DNA from: Mesocentrotus franciscanus
Taxonomy: Eukaryota > Echinodermata > Echinoidea > Camarodonta > Strongylocentrotidae
NCBI GenBank assembly: GCA_037976565.1
Contig: CP137675.1
Coordinates: 2,985,323 to 3,049,322, forward strand
DNA length: 64,000 nt
Reading direction: 5' to 3'
Made by a program: the position numbers and the translations under genes. The notes under the pieces are model-generated. The model did no database searches. It was not told where the DNA came from and saw only the letters and a program-made list of their open reading frames with translations. This document shows, one piece after another, positions 1 through 13,434 of the stretch. Position 1 is the first letter of the stretch, and every line of letters begins with the position of its first letter.

Positions 1-1435
1 ATTATAGAAGGATATGCGGGCTTTCTTGGCCTCAACAAAATCTGTCAACTCCACGCTGTGTTTTTCCGTCACTGTGTTACGATTATTTGGTTGTAGTTCC
101 AGGCCCTATTTTGAACGTGTTGTATGTATATTGTAATGTAATGTGTATGCCCTTAGCTTAGACTTCGTCGTTCTCAAAACATGATGTTGACTACGTACGC
201 TGCTGTGCATGCAGTGAGTGAGCGAGTGAGTGTCGTGACTGTGAGCCTTTTGCCTGTGAATTGATCACTAAGAATAACATAAACAAAACACGAACGGTTA
301 GTAGAGCTAGAGCTACGCGCTACTTACACAATTCTCGTTCTTTAAAGAAGGTTAATTATGTAAAATGGTGACTTCCAGACCACAGCCATCACAGTTTGTG
401 CAAGAGATGGTCCGGACAGAAATATCCGTCTGTTAATGTTATGGAGATTTCTTTACTTATAAAACTGACATTTCAACCTTTCCCATAGGGTCATACATAT
501 ACAGATGGTAACTCTTGCCACAAGCTAGGGGGGATGGGGACCAGCTGATTTTCGCCATAATAGGGTGAAAAGTTAGCTCTCGGTTTTTCTTTATCTAGAT
601 TTACAGACGGTTTGATGTATAAAAATAGTTGTGATTGGATAGAAAATAGATCAAATTTTCATATATTATAAAAATAACATCAAAAATCATTGTAGAACAT
701 CGAAATATTAGGAATTACTCTCAGCTTCTAGTAATCTGTCCATTTTTTTGAAGCTACTGCATGCGATAAGATTGGCAATGACACACAAACTGCATTGCAT
801 AACCTACCCGCACTAACCCATACAATGTTCTTCAGACTCTGTATAGCAGCGGTCAGTGCTACCAGACGTAGTCTCAGAAAGAAAAAAACATTGATATCAG
901 AGACTGAAGCTTCGGTCTACACATGGGCATGCCATGGTGGATCTAACAACTTGAAAAATATGCTAATTAGTTTGGAATGGATGAGTGCACTGGCTTTTCA
1001 TTTCGAGTTAGAAAAACAAAACAACTGTGTACTGTAATGGTAATGGTTATCTCTTTGGCTCTGTCTGTGACATCTTGCAACTTGCATGCTGAAAATGTTG
1101 ACTTAAAAATAAAGCAAGAAATGCTCTCTATTACGAGATTACATGTATTATTTTAATAATGACTCTTGTTGGCTCTTGCTACTTCTGGTACGACTACAAT
1201 GTACATGCAGATATAGTACTAGTAGTAAGCAAAGTCGGGTCCTCTGTCATTCCGTAAAACTGATTCTAAACCGAGAGATTTAGGGCCATTTAGCACCAGC
1301 AGTTGAACATAATGTGATTGTTGGTTTGGCAAGAGTGTAGTCGGTGTGACCGGTGTTAGTAACTTTGCCCCAAATCTCATTACGATATGAGCAAGAACAA
1401 TGTTCATTACACAAAATGGCCATGTCAATCACAAT
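1..1435. other. No recognisable gene
   Basis: AT-rich, with no long frame of protein-like composition and no repeat identified. A CpG-containing patch around 180-340 could be a 5' exon or promoter but has no diagnostic signal. Confidence 0.5.
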
Positions 1436-1980
1436 TTAAAGGGGAAGTCCACCCTGATATTAAGTTGGTTATAATAGAAGCAGAAAAATGAGAGGAGCAG
1501 GTCAGTGAAAGTTTGAGCAATTTCCGATTAAAAATAAGAAAGTTATGAATTTTTAAGTTGCGATCAATCAAACACAAATTGGCAACTCTGACCTAATCTT
1601 GCGGGGTCAGCTCCCATTTGCACTGTACTAAAAAGAATATAATTTTTGTTTCCGTCCAAGAAAATTTTCAGTCATAAATGCACCATAAATATAATTATTG
1701 CAAATATGTAACTATACAACCCCTGTTTGGAAAAAAAATCTACTCAGTTATCAATAACGAAGAAAATGAAAGTTTATGAAATTTTATGTACAGAAAAAAA
1801 GAGAGATGACCTTGCAAGATGCGTCACAGTGATGCCGAATTGTGTTTGATTGATCGCAACTTCAAACATTCATAACTTTCTTATTTTTAATCAGAATTTG
1901 CTCAAACTTTCACTGAACTGTTCCTCTCATTTTTTCTGCTTCTATTAAAACCCGATTGATCAGGGTGGACTTACCCTTTT
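1436..1980. mobile_element. Miniature inverted-repeat element with long arms
   Basis: The left end (TTAAAGGGGAAGTCCACCCT) is matched in reverse complement by the right end (AAAAGGGTAAGTCCACCCTG). The two arms stay alignable for about 170 bp each, including the shared TTAAAAATAAGAAAGTTATG segment. The left edge is TTAA; the right edge has lost it (ttttca). No coding capacity, so non-autonomous. Ends resemble the element at 30093. Confidence 0.8.
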
Positions 1981-4778
1981 CAGAAGAGGGAAAAAAAGAA
2001 GATAAGATGGGAGGCATATATAAAGTTTTTTTATTGAATAAATAGTAAATGAGTTTAGTGGTGAAAATTGGGATCACTGAGTAATATTTGAATGCTCTCC
2101 AATTTTCAGTGCAGTCACATGATATGGAGGACTCTCTGATTTGATGTGTCAATTTTTTTTTAAATAGCCCTCAATTTCTGTGATAAGAAAGTTTCCGTTC
2201 CACAGTGAGAATTAGGGAAAGGGATACTTACTTAGGTTACAAATCAAATAGAGTTCTCCATGACTGTATGGATCATAGGTTGCATCATTTAAACATTTTG
2301 ATCTTCGTTTCAAAATGTTAATTAGCGCCTTCAAACGTTGTGCGTGTTGAAGGGTTTGCAGCTGATGCGGTGAAACCAAAAGTAAATGAAATGCTATTAT
2401 GAAGTCACAGTGCAGAGAATGATTAAGGGAAAAAAATGGGGGAAGTAGAGGTCTGCTTCCCATTATTTGCTATTTCCACTTCATTGAGGTAACATAATAG
2501 ACCATAATATATATATTTATACAACAAAATGTATATATATATCCTTGATGAGTATTCTGGGGTGGTCAGTCTTCAAATCGAACTTGTTCTAGCAGGTAGG
2601 AATAGTCATTAAACATATTTTGATTTGGTGTTGAATCTTTTCAATTAGGATGTGCATGAGAATGTACCTTGATAATTATTTTCTTCAATCTAAATTGTGT
2701 TGGAGGCCTACATTATGTATATTATTTTTGTACTTGGCCATCACTGAACAACACAGATATCCATTGTGGAAACTGGAAATGTCTGTGGGCGATGTTTGAT
2801 ATCATTTAGGGCACTAGACATTTTGTCAAAAATGCTGTATGTTGATAGTAATGTTACTATGTTAGTATTATTGAAATTGCAGGATTTAAAATTTGGAAAA
2901 ACACTGAAAATTTGCATTTTGTCTCTGCACACCAAAATGTGCCCACTACAATTTAAAATGACTTACTGTACATGTAGATGAATTACATTGTAGATTATTA
3001 TATGACAACTTTTGGAACTGTTAAATGTTTACCTTCACCCGAAAGATAGGTTGAACAGGTCAACTTCCCTTCATGCATGTTGGTGTTGATGCTTGATACG
3101 GATAGAATCATAGTTACCTTTATCTCGTATCAGGATGCATAGCCTAACAGATTCCTGTGGAGCGGTAATGAGTCAGCTAAACAGAGCGGAAAAGTTGCAG
3201 TAATAAACATATTTTTGATTGATATTCTTGGTAGAAAGTCTACAGGTAGGAATACTAATCTTTTACTACTGTAACTTGTAATTTTGTATTCTTACCGGAA
3301 GTGTCTTCTTCAAAGGTGCTGTTTTACTGAATAGCTGCTTTACTTATAAATACTCGTATTTTAAGCAGTGTTTAGCGCTGTCAAATAGTAAGAGGTCACT
3401 TTTTAGAATATAATTCTAGTATTATGATGTACTGCGCTGAACATGAATTGATGGCTGATGGGTTTCACATAGTCCAGTTATAATTTTCATACTGTTGGAA
3501 TTTAAGAACAAGTTTTTCATATTTTCTAAATGTGCTTCATGATGAAAGTGGATAAAAGGAAATCCAATCCAATTCAACCTTATTAGTAATTTGTTATGAA
3601 GGAAAGTAGGAGGGAGCAGAAGAAAAAAAATAAGAGAAAGAGAATGGTGAATGTTTGAGGGAATCCCTGTGGTGTATATAAGGCCCATTTACACGGCCCC
3701 ATAACTGTCTTGAAAAAATTTTGACTGACATTTACACTACGTACAAAAAGTACAAGAAACCATCAGTGTCTGATAATTCTGTTTTTTGTGTGTAAGTTGC
3801 ATGCATACTTGTCGCTGCTTGTCACTGCCCTGCAAGTGAGGAGAGTCACATGACCCCAAAACAGAATAAATCGCTGGTGTTTTGAGAGCGAACATTGACA
3901 TTGCAAATACTTGTGAAGTTTCTGCTAGCATTTAAAAAAAGTAATACACTGCACTCCAGGGTTTTTTTTCGACTTGGGTTTTTCATCCTGTTTATGGGTA
4001 GTTGCTAAGCAATTTCCTACAAAACACCGGAATGTGAGAAAAAAGGCAATGTTTTTTTCGTGCATTATAAATGCAGCTTATGAAATGTTGGACAACTCTT
4101 CCATTTGCTGAGCAGGAATTTCTTTCAATTGACGGACATGTGACAACATACCCATACTTTATTTTGTGTACAGTTCTGAGGGAAAAAGTTACGTGGGAGA
4201 GAAATGGACGTTTTGTGATATTTTAGTGTACAATGAAAGGGAGTTTTTTCTCCCAATGTCATAGTCGAATGACCATTTCACCAATTAGTGATTCGCACAG
4301 ATTTAGTGATTTCAGCTTTCAATCAATTTATTTTTGTCTTATTTCTTGTTCAAACTTTCGACAACCTATTTTGAGCTCTTTAGCCTTTTACACCATTCAA
4401 CCAGTTACCAAGTTTTTGGTTCTCCTGCAGGAGAGTTTAAGAGGTATATTCAAGAATATGCTAAAATATAATATACGGAATGTACAATGTAGGCCTACTT
4501 GTTCATCAAGATAGAATGAGGAATTAGACTGGATAGGAACATCGAGCTATACTTGCAGAGTATCATATAGTGGGAAGTGTTTTTGGAGGATTATTATGGA
4601 TGTTGTGGAGTACATTTGCAGTTTTTCTTGCTAAGGTCACTTCACGCAGTCGGTTCATTTCCCGTCAGTCCTAGTACTAGTTCTCATTGGGGATCTGCCA
4701 CTTCCTGGTTTGTCACACACACATGCCTTCCACTCTAGAACTCTTATGACGGTATGATATTAGAGAGATTATACTCTT
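1981..4778. other. No recognisable gene
   Basis: AT-rich sequence with chance short frames. From about 3683 a stretch with catttacac motifs and a GGGTAGTTGC segment weakly resembles the element at 13435, but I could not define its ends. Confidence 0.5.
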
Positions 4779-5174
4779 CTAGGTTGTGCTTGAACCATCA
4801 TTCATACCATGAAGAAAGTCAAACTTCACCCTAGCCTCATGTCTAAGTATGAGATTAGCCAGGGAGTTGAAAACTGATTGATCCCTGAAGGGACCTAATT
4901 GGCTTATGACATGAAGATCGGAATAAATGCCTTGATTGGGTATCACTGTCCCTTCGATATCCAATTGCAAGTCCACTTGAAAAGTATAATTCACAAAAAC
5001 TTTGAATAAGTGTGACTTGTTATCCATAGTCTCCTGTTTAGTAATAATCCCTTGATGAAAAATGTTTGAAATTTGATTAATATCATAATCTGGTAGTCTA
5101 TAGAGATACTGTTTAATTCTGTATAATTCATGAAAAATCATGAATGAAAATAAACCCTTATTCAATTCCTCCAT
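4779..5174 (-). CDS. Unrecognised minus-strand open frame, about 131 codons
   Basis: An open frame in AT-rich DNA running from an in-frame TAG at 5223-5225 to a stop at 4779; the first ATG is at 5172-5174 (MEELNKGLFSFMIF). The translation has balanced, protein-like composition rather than low-complexity content: FVNYTFQVDLQLDIEGTV, and FRDQSVFNSLANLILRHEAR followed by VKFDFLHGMND. No signal peptide or membrane segment stands out, and I do not recognise the family. A splice acceptor or promoter is not obvious. It may be a gene fragment left by a mobile element, an exon of an antisense gene, or chance. The MEF2 gene runs in the opposite direction. Confidence 0.25.
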   Translation of the reverse strand: MEELNKGLFSFMIFHELYRIKQYLYRLPDYDINQISNIFHQGIITKQETMDNKSHLFKVFVNYTFQVDLQLDIEGTVIPNQGIYSDLHVISQLGPFRDQSVFNSLANLILRHEARVKFDFLHGMNDGSSTT

Positions 5175-5799
5175 GTAGTTGATTGCATGATGGGAAGCCA
5201 AATAGGTCTTATGCTTTGAATTCTAATATGATTTCAAAATTTTTGATACATGTGCAGATATGCTTTTTGAGTACTGTACATTTAAAAAAAATATGCACAC
5301 ATAAAAATGAATCACAAATGAACAAAAAACAATCCCATTTAAATCTAAAAACATATGTCGATATTCTAGATTCCATTCCAACTTATCTAGGCCTAAACTG
5401 AAAATGAAGGAGCAGAATAGTATACTTGTCCCAATAATCTCTCCTTGCTATGGAGAGTGCATCTAATGTCAACTGTTGTTTTGAATTAGTGTTGATGTGT
5501 ACATTGATGCTTGATTGACATCTATTATCTCCCCCTGGCTATATGTACCTGTCATGAGTGCCTAACAATACTGAGATCTCTATAACTTCCTGTCATCACA
5601 ATCACTACATCACAGCCTTTCATTATGCCATTGGATCATTAAGCGGTCATCTTTAGCCAGAGGTGTTAACTTTGTTGTAATGTTATCCATTGTAACTTTA
5701 CAAACTATTGTCCCAAACATTGAGTGTTGGGAACTGTTGATGTCTTTAAGGTTTGAAAATAGAAGTCAGGGATGTTATTTTTAGGGGTGTCTGTGGAAT

Positions 5800-5960
5800 T
5801 ACGAGTCTATAAATAGTATCCAGCCAGTAGCCTTGCTATATTTGGTTGCATCCTTGGTTGGGCAGGAACAGCCTGATTATGTACAGACGTCATAATGGTG
5901 GTGCTTGCCTGGCAACAGGAAGTAGAGCGGAGCAGCGAGAGTGAGAGAAGGGAGGATTGA
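5800..5960 (+). promoter_or_regulatory. Candidate regulatory patch with MEF2- and CArG-like sites
   Basis: CTATAAATAG at 5807-5816 is a perfect MEF2 consensus (and contains a TATA-like core). Within 40 bp follows CTATATTTGG, a CArG-like box, then AGACGTCAT and an ETS-type AGGAAGT. Such matches arise by chance in AT-rich DNA; only their proximity is notable. It lies 23 kb upstream of the first coding exon. Confidence 0.2.
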
Positions 5961-5963
5961 GGA

Positions 5964-6045
5964 AGAGAGAGAGAGAGAGAGAGAGAGTGTGTGTGTGTGT
6001 GAGAGAGAGAGAAAGAGGAGAGCCGACGTGAATGTGTGTGTGTGT
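5964..6045 (+). repeat. Compound GA/GT microsatellite
   Basis: A (GA)n run, then (GT)n, then (GA)n, with a second GT run ending near 6045. The long minus-strand frames rich in Leu-Ser and Thr-His here are products of the repeat, not genes. Confidence 0.95.
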
Positions 6046-7966
6046 ATGTGCGTACGACACAAGCTGTGTCCTCTCTTGGTGAACATGTAACGAAGTGTGT
6101 ATGCATGTACGTGCGTCATGTGCAGGCATGGTTGCTGCTTTTGTGTGGCTGCTCATAGGATAGGGGTCCTTGTAAGATGGGCCCAACCTCTGGGCTACAA
6201 CTACAGTCGTGAAATCCAGACACAAGAGCTCGTTCGTTGATTAGTTTTCCTGATAAAATTGCGCCCTGTCATAGAAAATGGCAGCCTTTATATTTCAATA
6301 GGAAGCCAAGACTGTCTGCAAAATCAGTCTAGAGGGTCAGTTTTTGAAAAAAAAACTGATTCAACCATAAATTCATTGCCCTTAAATTTCCAATAAAAAT
6401 ATTGTCATATACAAGACCTTCAGATAATTTATTCAGTAGGGCAGGGAATAACAACAATTCAATGACTTGGCAGGAAAAAAAAAAGAGTAAGTATTCAGTA
6501 AAAGTTTACAAGTTCAATGTATTCTGGAAGTGCATACAAAAAATGAATGAAAGAAAGAGAGTAACTATTTCCGTAGGAAGTGAAACTATGTGCCTTTGTT
6601 GTATGTAATCTTGTTCCTTTCATTTTCGGTGCCTACGCATATTGAGAGGGTGAAGTACAGTTTGTGCTAAATTTATTCCACTCGACCTGTAACTCCGAAA
6701 GTTGTCTTGAAAGGAGATCTTATAAAGCATGAGAGTGGGATTCAAAATGCCCATTGATTGGCTTGTTTTGATTGGGAAACTGATCACAAGGAAATATCAC
6801 AGGAGCTTACCTCATATTCACATGAATAACATGTGACTGAGTTCTAATTGATGATCAGTAATTAGCCATGTAATTTGTAAATGTACATTTGGAGGAAGTA
6901 AAGGGTTTGGTTTCTAGCAGAATTTTATGATTTTAGGGAAAGGAATTATCCCATTGTCAGAAATAATAGGCTTATTTCTTTGTTCATGAATGCTACATGT
7001 AAAGTCCTTTCTAAATCTGCAGATTTTGTTCTAAGATGTTTCTGAAAAAATTCAACCAGGTACATTGTACATGCTTCTATACATGTTAACGTAAGCCCAA
7101 GGCGACTCTGAGATAACCGAAGCTTAAAGTCTAACAATTTAATGTCACATTATCATTTATGTACTCTAGTTAGTTTCGTTGATTTTGATACCAAATTGGC
7201 CATCCTGAATATGAATCTAAAATATGTACATGTATGTGAAAACGTTTCTGAGGCAAGTTTTCATAAATGGGTATCCTTTCAGGATGTTGACATCCCTTAT
7301 GATGCAATAGAAACATAGGGTGCTACTACAGTTCTAACTGCATTTACATCTTAGCCATCATATTTGTTTCCACAAAACCTTTTCTTTAACCATTAATATG
7401 TTAATAACTAATATAAGCTTAGCTCTCCACAGTAGTGATCATGCAGTTCTTTTGAGATAATTCTTTTATCTGATAAAGCACAGGGAATGCCAACAACAAT
7501 TTAATCATCTAGGGTATACCAACATTTAACGGTTAAACACAGCTGAAAAATAAATAATGTAGTTCCCTCTGGTTTTCTTTGATTGTAAATGAGTACATGT
7601 ATTTCCTGACCTTAGATGTATGCAATAGTGTGATAAGATACGTGAATCTAATACAAATTTACAAATATTAGATTTGTTTTATTTTTAAAATTTTGAAACT
7701 CCAAAATGATGAAGTTAGGTTTAACATGTACATGTAGCTGTTCTTACTCCTTTGCTCATCCCTCTTAGCCTATGATTAATACTTGAAATCATTTTATTTA
7801 AATTGTTCTTGTTGTAAAGGTGGATTTCTGTGCCGTGTGATCCAAAGCTAAAGTCTTTATGAAGACACAGAGGTGAATAATTTGTTTTATCAGCGAAAAA
7901 GTGGCTACTATTCCTTAAAGGGATTGGGTAACTTTGTCTCAGATTCTGAAACAAAATCCAGGATTT

Positions 7967-8196
7967 AGCTCATGCTGCAATGATAATTATAAACCTTTAG
8001 GTCAATAAGGAATCCCATGACTTTTACAAGCCAATCGCCTGTCTGATGATCAAGATATTTATGATTGGAAATCGAAAAGCTCATGCTGCAATGATAATTA
8101 TAAACCTTTAGGTGATTAGGTCAATAAGGAATCCCATGACTTTTACAAGCCAGTCGCCTGTCTGATGATCAAGATATTTATGATTGGAAATCGAAA
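7967..8196 (+). repeat. Tandem duplication, two units of about 111-119 bp
   Basis: Unit 1 at 7967-8077 and unit 2 at 8078-8196 are nearly identical (start AGCTCATGCTGCAATGATAA). Unit 2 has a short insertion (gtgattag) and one visible substitution (caatcgcc to cagtcgcc). The high identity suggests a recent event. Confidence 0.95.
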
Positions 8197-11141
8197 TCAA
8201 ATTTTGCGTTTTCCTAACGGTTTTCATAACACTACAGTCTATTGGGGAAAATGAGTATGGTAAAACCGGTCACTCAAAGATTTTTACTTTTTTGAGGCAC
8301 TTTATGATCATTTTGAAGCGCAATTTTTTCAGGGCTTCATTATTACACCATATCACAGACACTGATAACACGTAGGGCCATGCATCTCAGATTTAGCATT
8401 GTTAAACGATGCCTTTAAGCATAAAAACAGAAAGGCCTATACACTGTACTCACAAATTTTGTGATGTCAATGAATAGGCCTATATCTGCTACAAGTGGTT
8501 TCTAATGGTAGGCTTCGTCATGCAATATTCATTGATTGTCAGTCACCGTGTTTTGAATTTCAGAGATTGAGCGTGATCACCAATCAATATTTTAATCACC
8601 TCCAAGTAAACTGGGATTGACTGCAATCAATAATAGCAACAAAGAAAAGATCAATGTATGGTTTATTTAGAGAAAATATTCTAAAAAGGGATGTGCCTAT
8701 GTACGCGTTGACAATATCATTGTATTCAATCAACATTTCGACAGGTCATACTGATACTACTGCACGTGTCCAGTCAGTGCTGTACTGAATGATCTTTTCT
8801 CTCATGATGCAGTGTTTACTTTATAACTGTTACCAGTTAATCCCCTGTATTTACGTTTACAGTGGGAAGGCTTCAATATTTACAGGTGTTGCTATAGTTT
8901 AGTACTGGTAGTCAGTTCTGTTTACTTTTTGGATGAGTTGCATTCAATGCCAAATGTACAAGTACTAGAACATGTACCATAAATTTTCTCCAAAATCAAC
9001 CCATTGTTTGTATATATTTGTTATTGATTGTACAATACAAGACTTGCTTTGATATTTAAATGAAGAAGAAAAAAAACACAAGATGACTAAAGACATGAGT
9101 GGGATGTATCAGTTGATGGCAGACTTTTTAGGTGAGTGGATTTTCTGAATAATAAATAAGGTATTAAAAGTGGAAAGATGCACTAGTCTGTATATCCTTC
9201 AACGTGACACCTACAAACATGTACACGTACATGTAGCCCATTTTCAGATCTTCTATACCTTACACCAATCTGATGGGTACTTTTTTTAGTGATTAAAAAT
9301 CACATCCTCTTTAAAACTATCAATTACATTTTATTGGACATGTTGGCAATCTTTTATGAGAGCACTGTTAAAGGGATGCATCGTTTTATGCTTCTTATAA
9401 ATTGTGCTTTTTCCATCGATCCTTTCTCAAAATATTACTTGGAAATGAAGAAGCTAAATATAACAAAAATTGAGGAATCTTTAGAAATTCAAATTTGATA
9501 ATAAACAGAACACTACCCAGAGCATTCCCCCCTCTTTTTGAAGAAAGAGAAAGGGGGAAAGCAACCTGTAGATTAGATTTTCCCTTGCCGCAAGCAGGAA
9601 AACCTGTCTTGCTAATTCACGTCCATGGAGTATTGAAGAGCTGGGCATGTCTTGCCTTTACAGGAAGACAGACTGGCATTGGATTTCCTGCACGCCCCCT
9701 ACTCTCTCTGCTGCAACTCCCTCCTCATCCCTTCTCTCTCGGAATCAAAGGAAAAATTGTCTGCACTGCACTCTGTTCTCATTTTATAGAATAAAACCTA
9801 CACATGATAGCAAAGACTCTCTAAATGGCAATTCAAGGGCATTTCCAATATCCTTTAGTATTGCCTATAGAAATCAAGTTTTGTATTATACTGTACATCA
9901 GTGTAATGCTTGTTGCTTGCACATTTGAATAGGTAATGTTTTGGGCTATCAGAAATGCATCAGGTTCATTTCTTGGAGTCTTTGCTATTGTGTTCCGTGC
10001 ACATGTATCAGGGGAATCAAAAGCAGAGAAGGATCTGAAAGCAATAGTTCTTGTTGTTAGTATCTATAAGAACATGAATGTGTGAAACTCTATTTCTTAA
10101 TGGTGGGTGTAAATTGTAATTCATAGTGTTGCATCTAGATAGAAATTTGGTCAGAAAAATGTTGGCCTAACATACCTCTGTGAACTACTTGTAGATGTAC
10201 TTCTCTGCGTTTGATTCAGTGACATACATGTATATGGGCACATATAATTGTGAGCACATACATGTACATGTACATAAATCTTGTAGCATCAAACTAGAAG
10301 CAACTCATGCTTTTCTGTTTTTGTCTATGCAGAAGATACATGTACTGTACATGTACCGTACACTTAACATTGTAGTTAACCCCTCCCACAAGGAAGAGAA
10401 AGAGAGGGGGTGGGGGAATCAAATGATGTGTAAGTGAAAAGGAAACCCAACCTTTAAAGCCCTTTACAATACTGCAGAAAAGAAGAAAGAAGAGAGACAT
10501 GTACAGTGTACTTTTGATGAGAAATTGTCTCCAAATTTTTTGAAAAAGATTACTGTGAATTGAGTGGTAAATAGCGAGTGGAAAATTTATTGACTGTATA
10601 CATGTGCATGTGGGCCTGTTTCAACATTAAACATACTTTTAGTTAACTTTAAATACCTTTATCATTAGTGTCACAAATATTTGAAAATGAATCAATCAAG
10701 TGTTGATTTCATGCATTGAAAAATAGGAGGATGTCCCTCTGTATACGGTAGAAAAGGCTGAGAGGCTGGTAAGTGTGTTATGGTCAATTAAAAATGGGAT
10801 GACCTCCTGCAACTTGTATTTCTGCCCTCCTGTCTCCTGTGGCTTTGAGGCTCCAAAGTCAGAGAGATACAGTGAAGCAAAGCTAAGTAGAGCACTTCCA
10901 AGTGATTGAGCTCGAGTAGAGCTGGAAGCTTAAAGTTACGTTTCGTATACAAAGCAAAGTGTGTGGGTAGTATAGGCCTACTTCAGGGAAAGTGGCTGTA
11001 TGCAGAATAATTTATCAGGCTGTAGCCTCTCCTAGTTTATTTTTCTTGTATGTCTTCTGCCTGTTGGGAGTTAGATCAGGGAGTAACTAGGACAAGCTCG
11101 CCTACTAACAAATTGTTTACATGTAGGACTGTAGTCTTGCT
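8197..11141. other. No recognisable gene
   Basis: AT-rich sequence with many TACATGTA-type palindromes. A less AT-rich stretch at 9500-9790 is open in one + frame for 99 codons but looks unlike a protein. Confidence 0.5.
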
Positions 11142-11667
11142 TTAAAGATACTATGTCCCTTTTGCAGCCAACATCAAATATTATATAGAACTTTGCAGGA
11201 ATTATGAATATGTCATGTATGTCCTATCTGTGAAATTTAAACGTTAGCAGTGTCCTAATATTCAAATTATGCAAGGAAACCCATTTACTTGCTAGACTTC
11301 ACTGTCAGACACTATTGAGTGACTGACTGGCTTTTTCATCTTTGGTAATAACATACATAAAATGAGCTGTAAAGGGTACATGAGCATTTGTCTACATCAA
11401 TAACCCACTTCTTGTAATGGCCAAAATTAAACTGATTGAATCTTTGCGCAGCATACAATGGTCTGAAAAATCAGACTATTACTTACTGGCTCTATAGCTC
11501 CTAAGTCGATTCGACAACTAATAGTCGTTATTTTCCCACTTTAAGACATTTTCAAGCCCCCCCCCCCCTTTTTTTAGGGAAGTTCTAAATTAGTATTGTC
11601 TTTCAAATGCCATTGGAATTGAACCTTTTCATTTTTTGGGCCTGCAAATGGGACATAGTACCTTTAA
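11142..11667 (-). mobile_element. TTAA-bounded miniature element, family A copy 1 (inverted)
   Basis: 526 bp, bounded by TTAA on both sides. Terminal inverted repeats are AGATACTATGTCCCTTTTGC and AGGTACTATGTCCCATTTGC. It is a reverse-complement copy of the elements at 23903 and 61643, with a 12-C/7-T homopolymer where those have G runs. Non-coding. Confidence 0.9.
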
Positions 11668-13434
11668 ATTATTTGATAATATTGGCAATACAACGGTACT
11701 GAATGTGAAAATAAAATGTAATGAATGATCAGCCGGTCAATCCTTCCAAGTTGTGAAGATGTGGAGTTCTTACTCAGGCATCCATTTTTCATTTTGATTT
11801 TTTTTCCTACTGTAAAAGGTAGTCTATACATAGACTGTACATACATGTACATAACAATAGAAGATCAAGTATCAGGTTTTGATTGAAAGGGAAGGAGGGG
11901 GGGGGGGGCACTTTGTCAATCCTGCTTCACAAACGGTTGCCTAGAGTCAGAAGGATGTTAGCTCGTGCAATGTTATGCAGAATGTAACATCTTTCTGGCT
12001 TTCTGTGGACTATAATTGATGATGTGCTTATTACTTGGTACAAGCATCTGTTGTTAGCTATCCTCTGTATCCACATCAATTTTCTCAGGATGAATAATTT
12101 CTAAAAGACTCAGTCACTGTCAAGTACAATGCACTCGCAGAGGCAGGTGCAGTGGTATCAACCTACCGCTCAATGAATTTCAGATCACAGAATTGATATT
12201 GACAGGATTTTGATCTCAATCCTCTTGTGATTCAACATAGAATGGGTAATAAAGCCCAATAATCTAACAATGTCCTGTCCATTTGTAGGTAGGGAGGGCT
12301 GGCTGTCTGCATAAAGGGGAGATTTCCGCTGTCTTAGACCACAATACAAGATAACCAGCAAGCCAAGCCCCCTTGACTTGAGTTAAATCATGTCAAGCCA
12401 TGTGAAGTTATGGAATTCCAAGAAAGTGTGATCATTTTATAGAAAGCAAGGTTTTTAATAGTCTTCTATTCTTAAAAGTGGAAGGTTTTTATATTAATCA
12501 TTATAGGCCAGCTTGTACATCATACAGATTTGCCTTTCCCTTTTACATATTGATAATTGGTAAAATAACTTCTAGCATTTACCAAATAATAAAAAATATC
12601 TCTTTCCTTCATGATATCATTTAGAGGAACAGGAATTTCTTCCCTTCAGGATATTAGTTTAGAGGGATACAAATTGTACATTTGCAAGAGATTATATATC
12701 AGGGATGCTAGTTTCAGGCTCTTACCCAATGTCAGACCCTGGCACCTCTCTGTTTCTGGCTTTCTCACGTTTAATGGTTTATGGAATGTATAAGAATCCA
12801 ACTTGATTTAGACTCTTCAGGCTAATTAGGTAAAACCAACTGTTATTCTTGTGTACTTGAATATTGTACAGTAAAATTATTCCATTTATGATTTTTTTTT
12901 TCTGTATTGGCTGGGTATCGAAATCACCCTTGAGCAAGACTGATGAGTCACCATGGAAACAAGCAAATTGATGGACAGGAAGAAGCAGCTCAGGAAGATG
13001 GCTTGTGTGTGGTTGACCGGATGAGACTGCTAGGAAGGGGGAAATTTCCTGCCCCCGCTTTGCCATGAAACAATGCAAACTAAGGGTTTGGCAGCTAGTG
13101 ACTCTGACAGGTTGCTATCTCTAGCTATATTGTACATAAAGCCCAGTCAGGAGTATGGCTTCTTGTTGAGTATGGTCGAGACTCGAGAGACTCTAGAAGG
13201 TTGGGCTTCATGGCTTGCAACAAGTGCAATAATCACCCAAATCCATCTTTAAATCTTGTATATATCTTTTTGATTCTGTCAGGTTATTTTCTTCTAAGGG
13301 AGAGGGACTTCAGTTTCAATATGCAGAAGGTCATATTTCGCTGACACCAGAATTGATGGGAATACCATTAATGGGTGTACAAATCTTGCACACAGCAAAC
13401 CCGTAGTCCCATCAAGAAATACCCCTTAGTCACT

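Noticed and set aside
5807..6225. Three overlapping minus-strand frames of 80-111 codons rich in Leu/Ser and Thr/His
   Set aside because: They are translations of the GA/GT microsatellite in different frames.
9495..9794. 99-codon + frame as a gene
   Set aside because: Overlaps a second unrelated frame, has no recognisable motifs and no splice or start context support.
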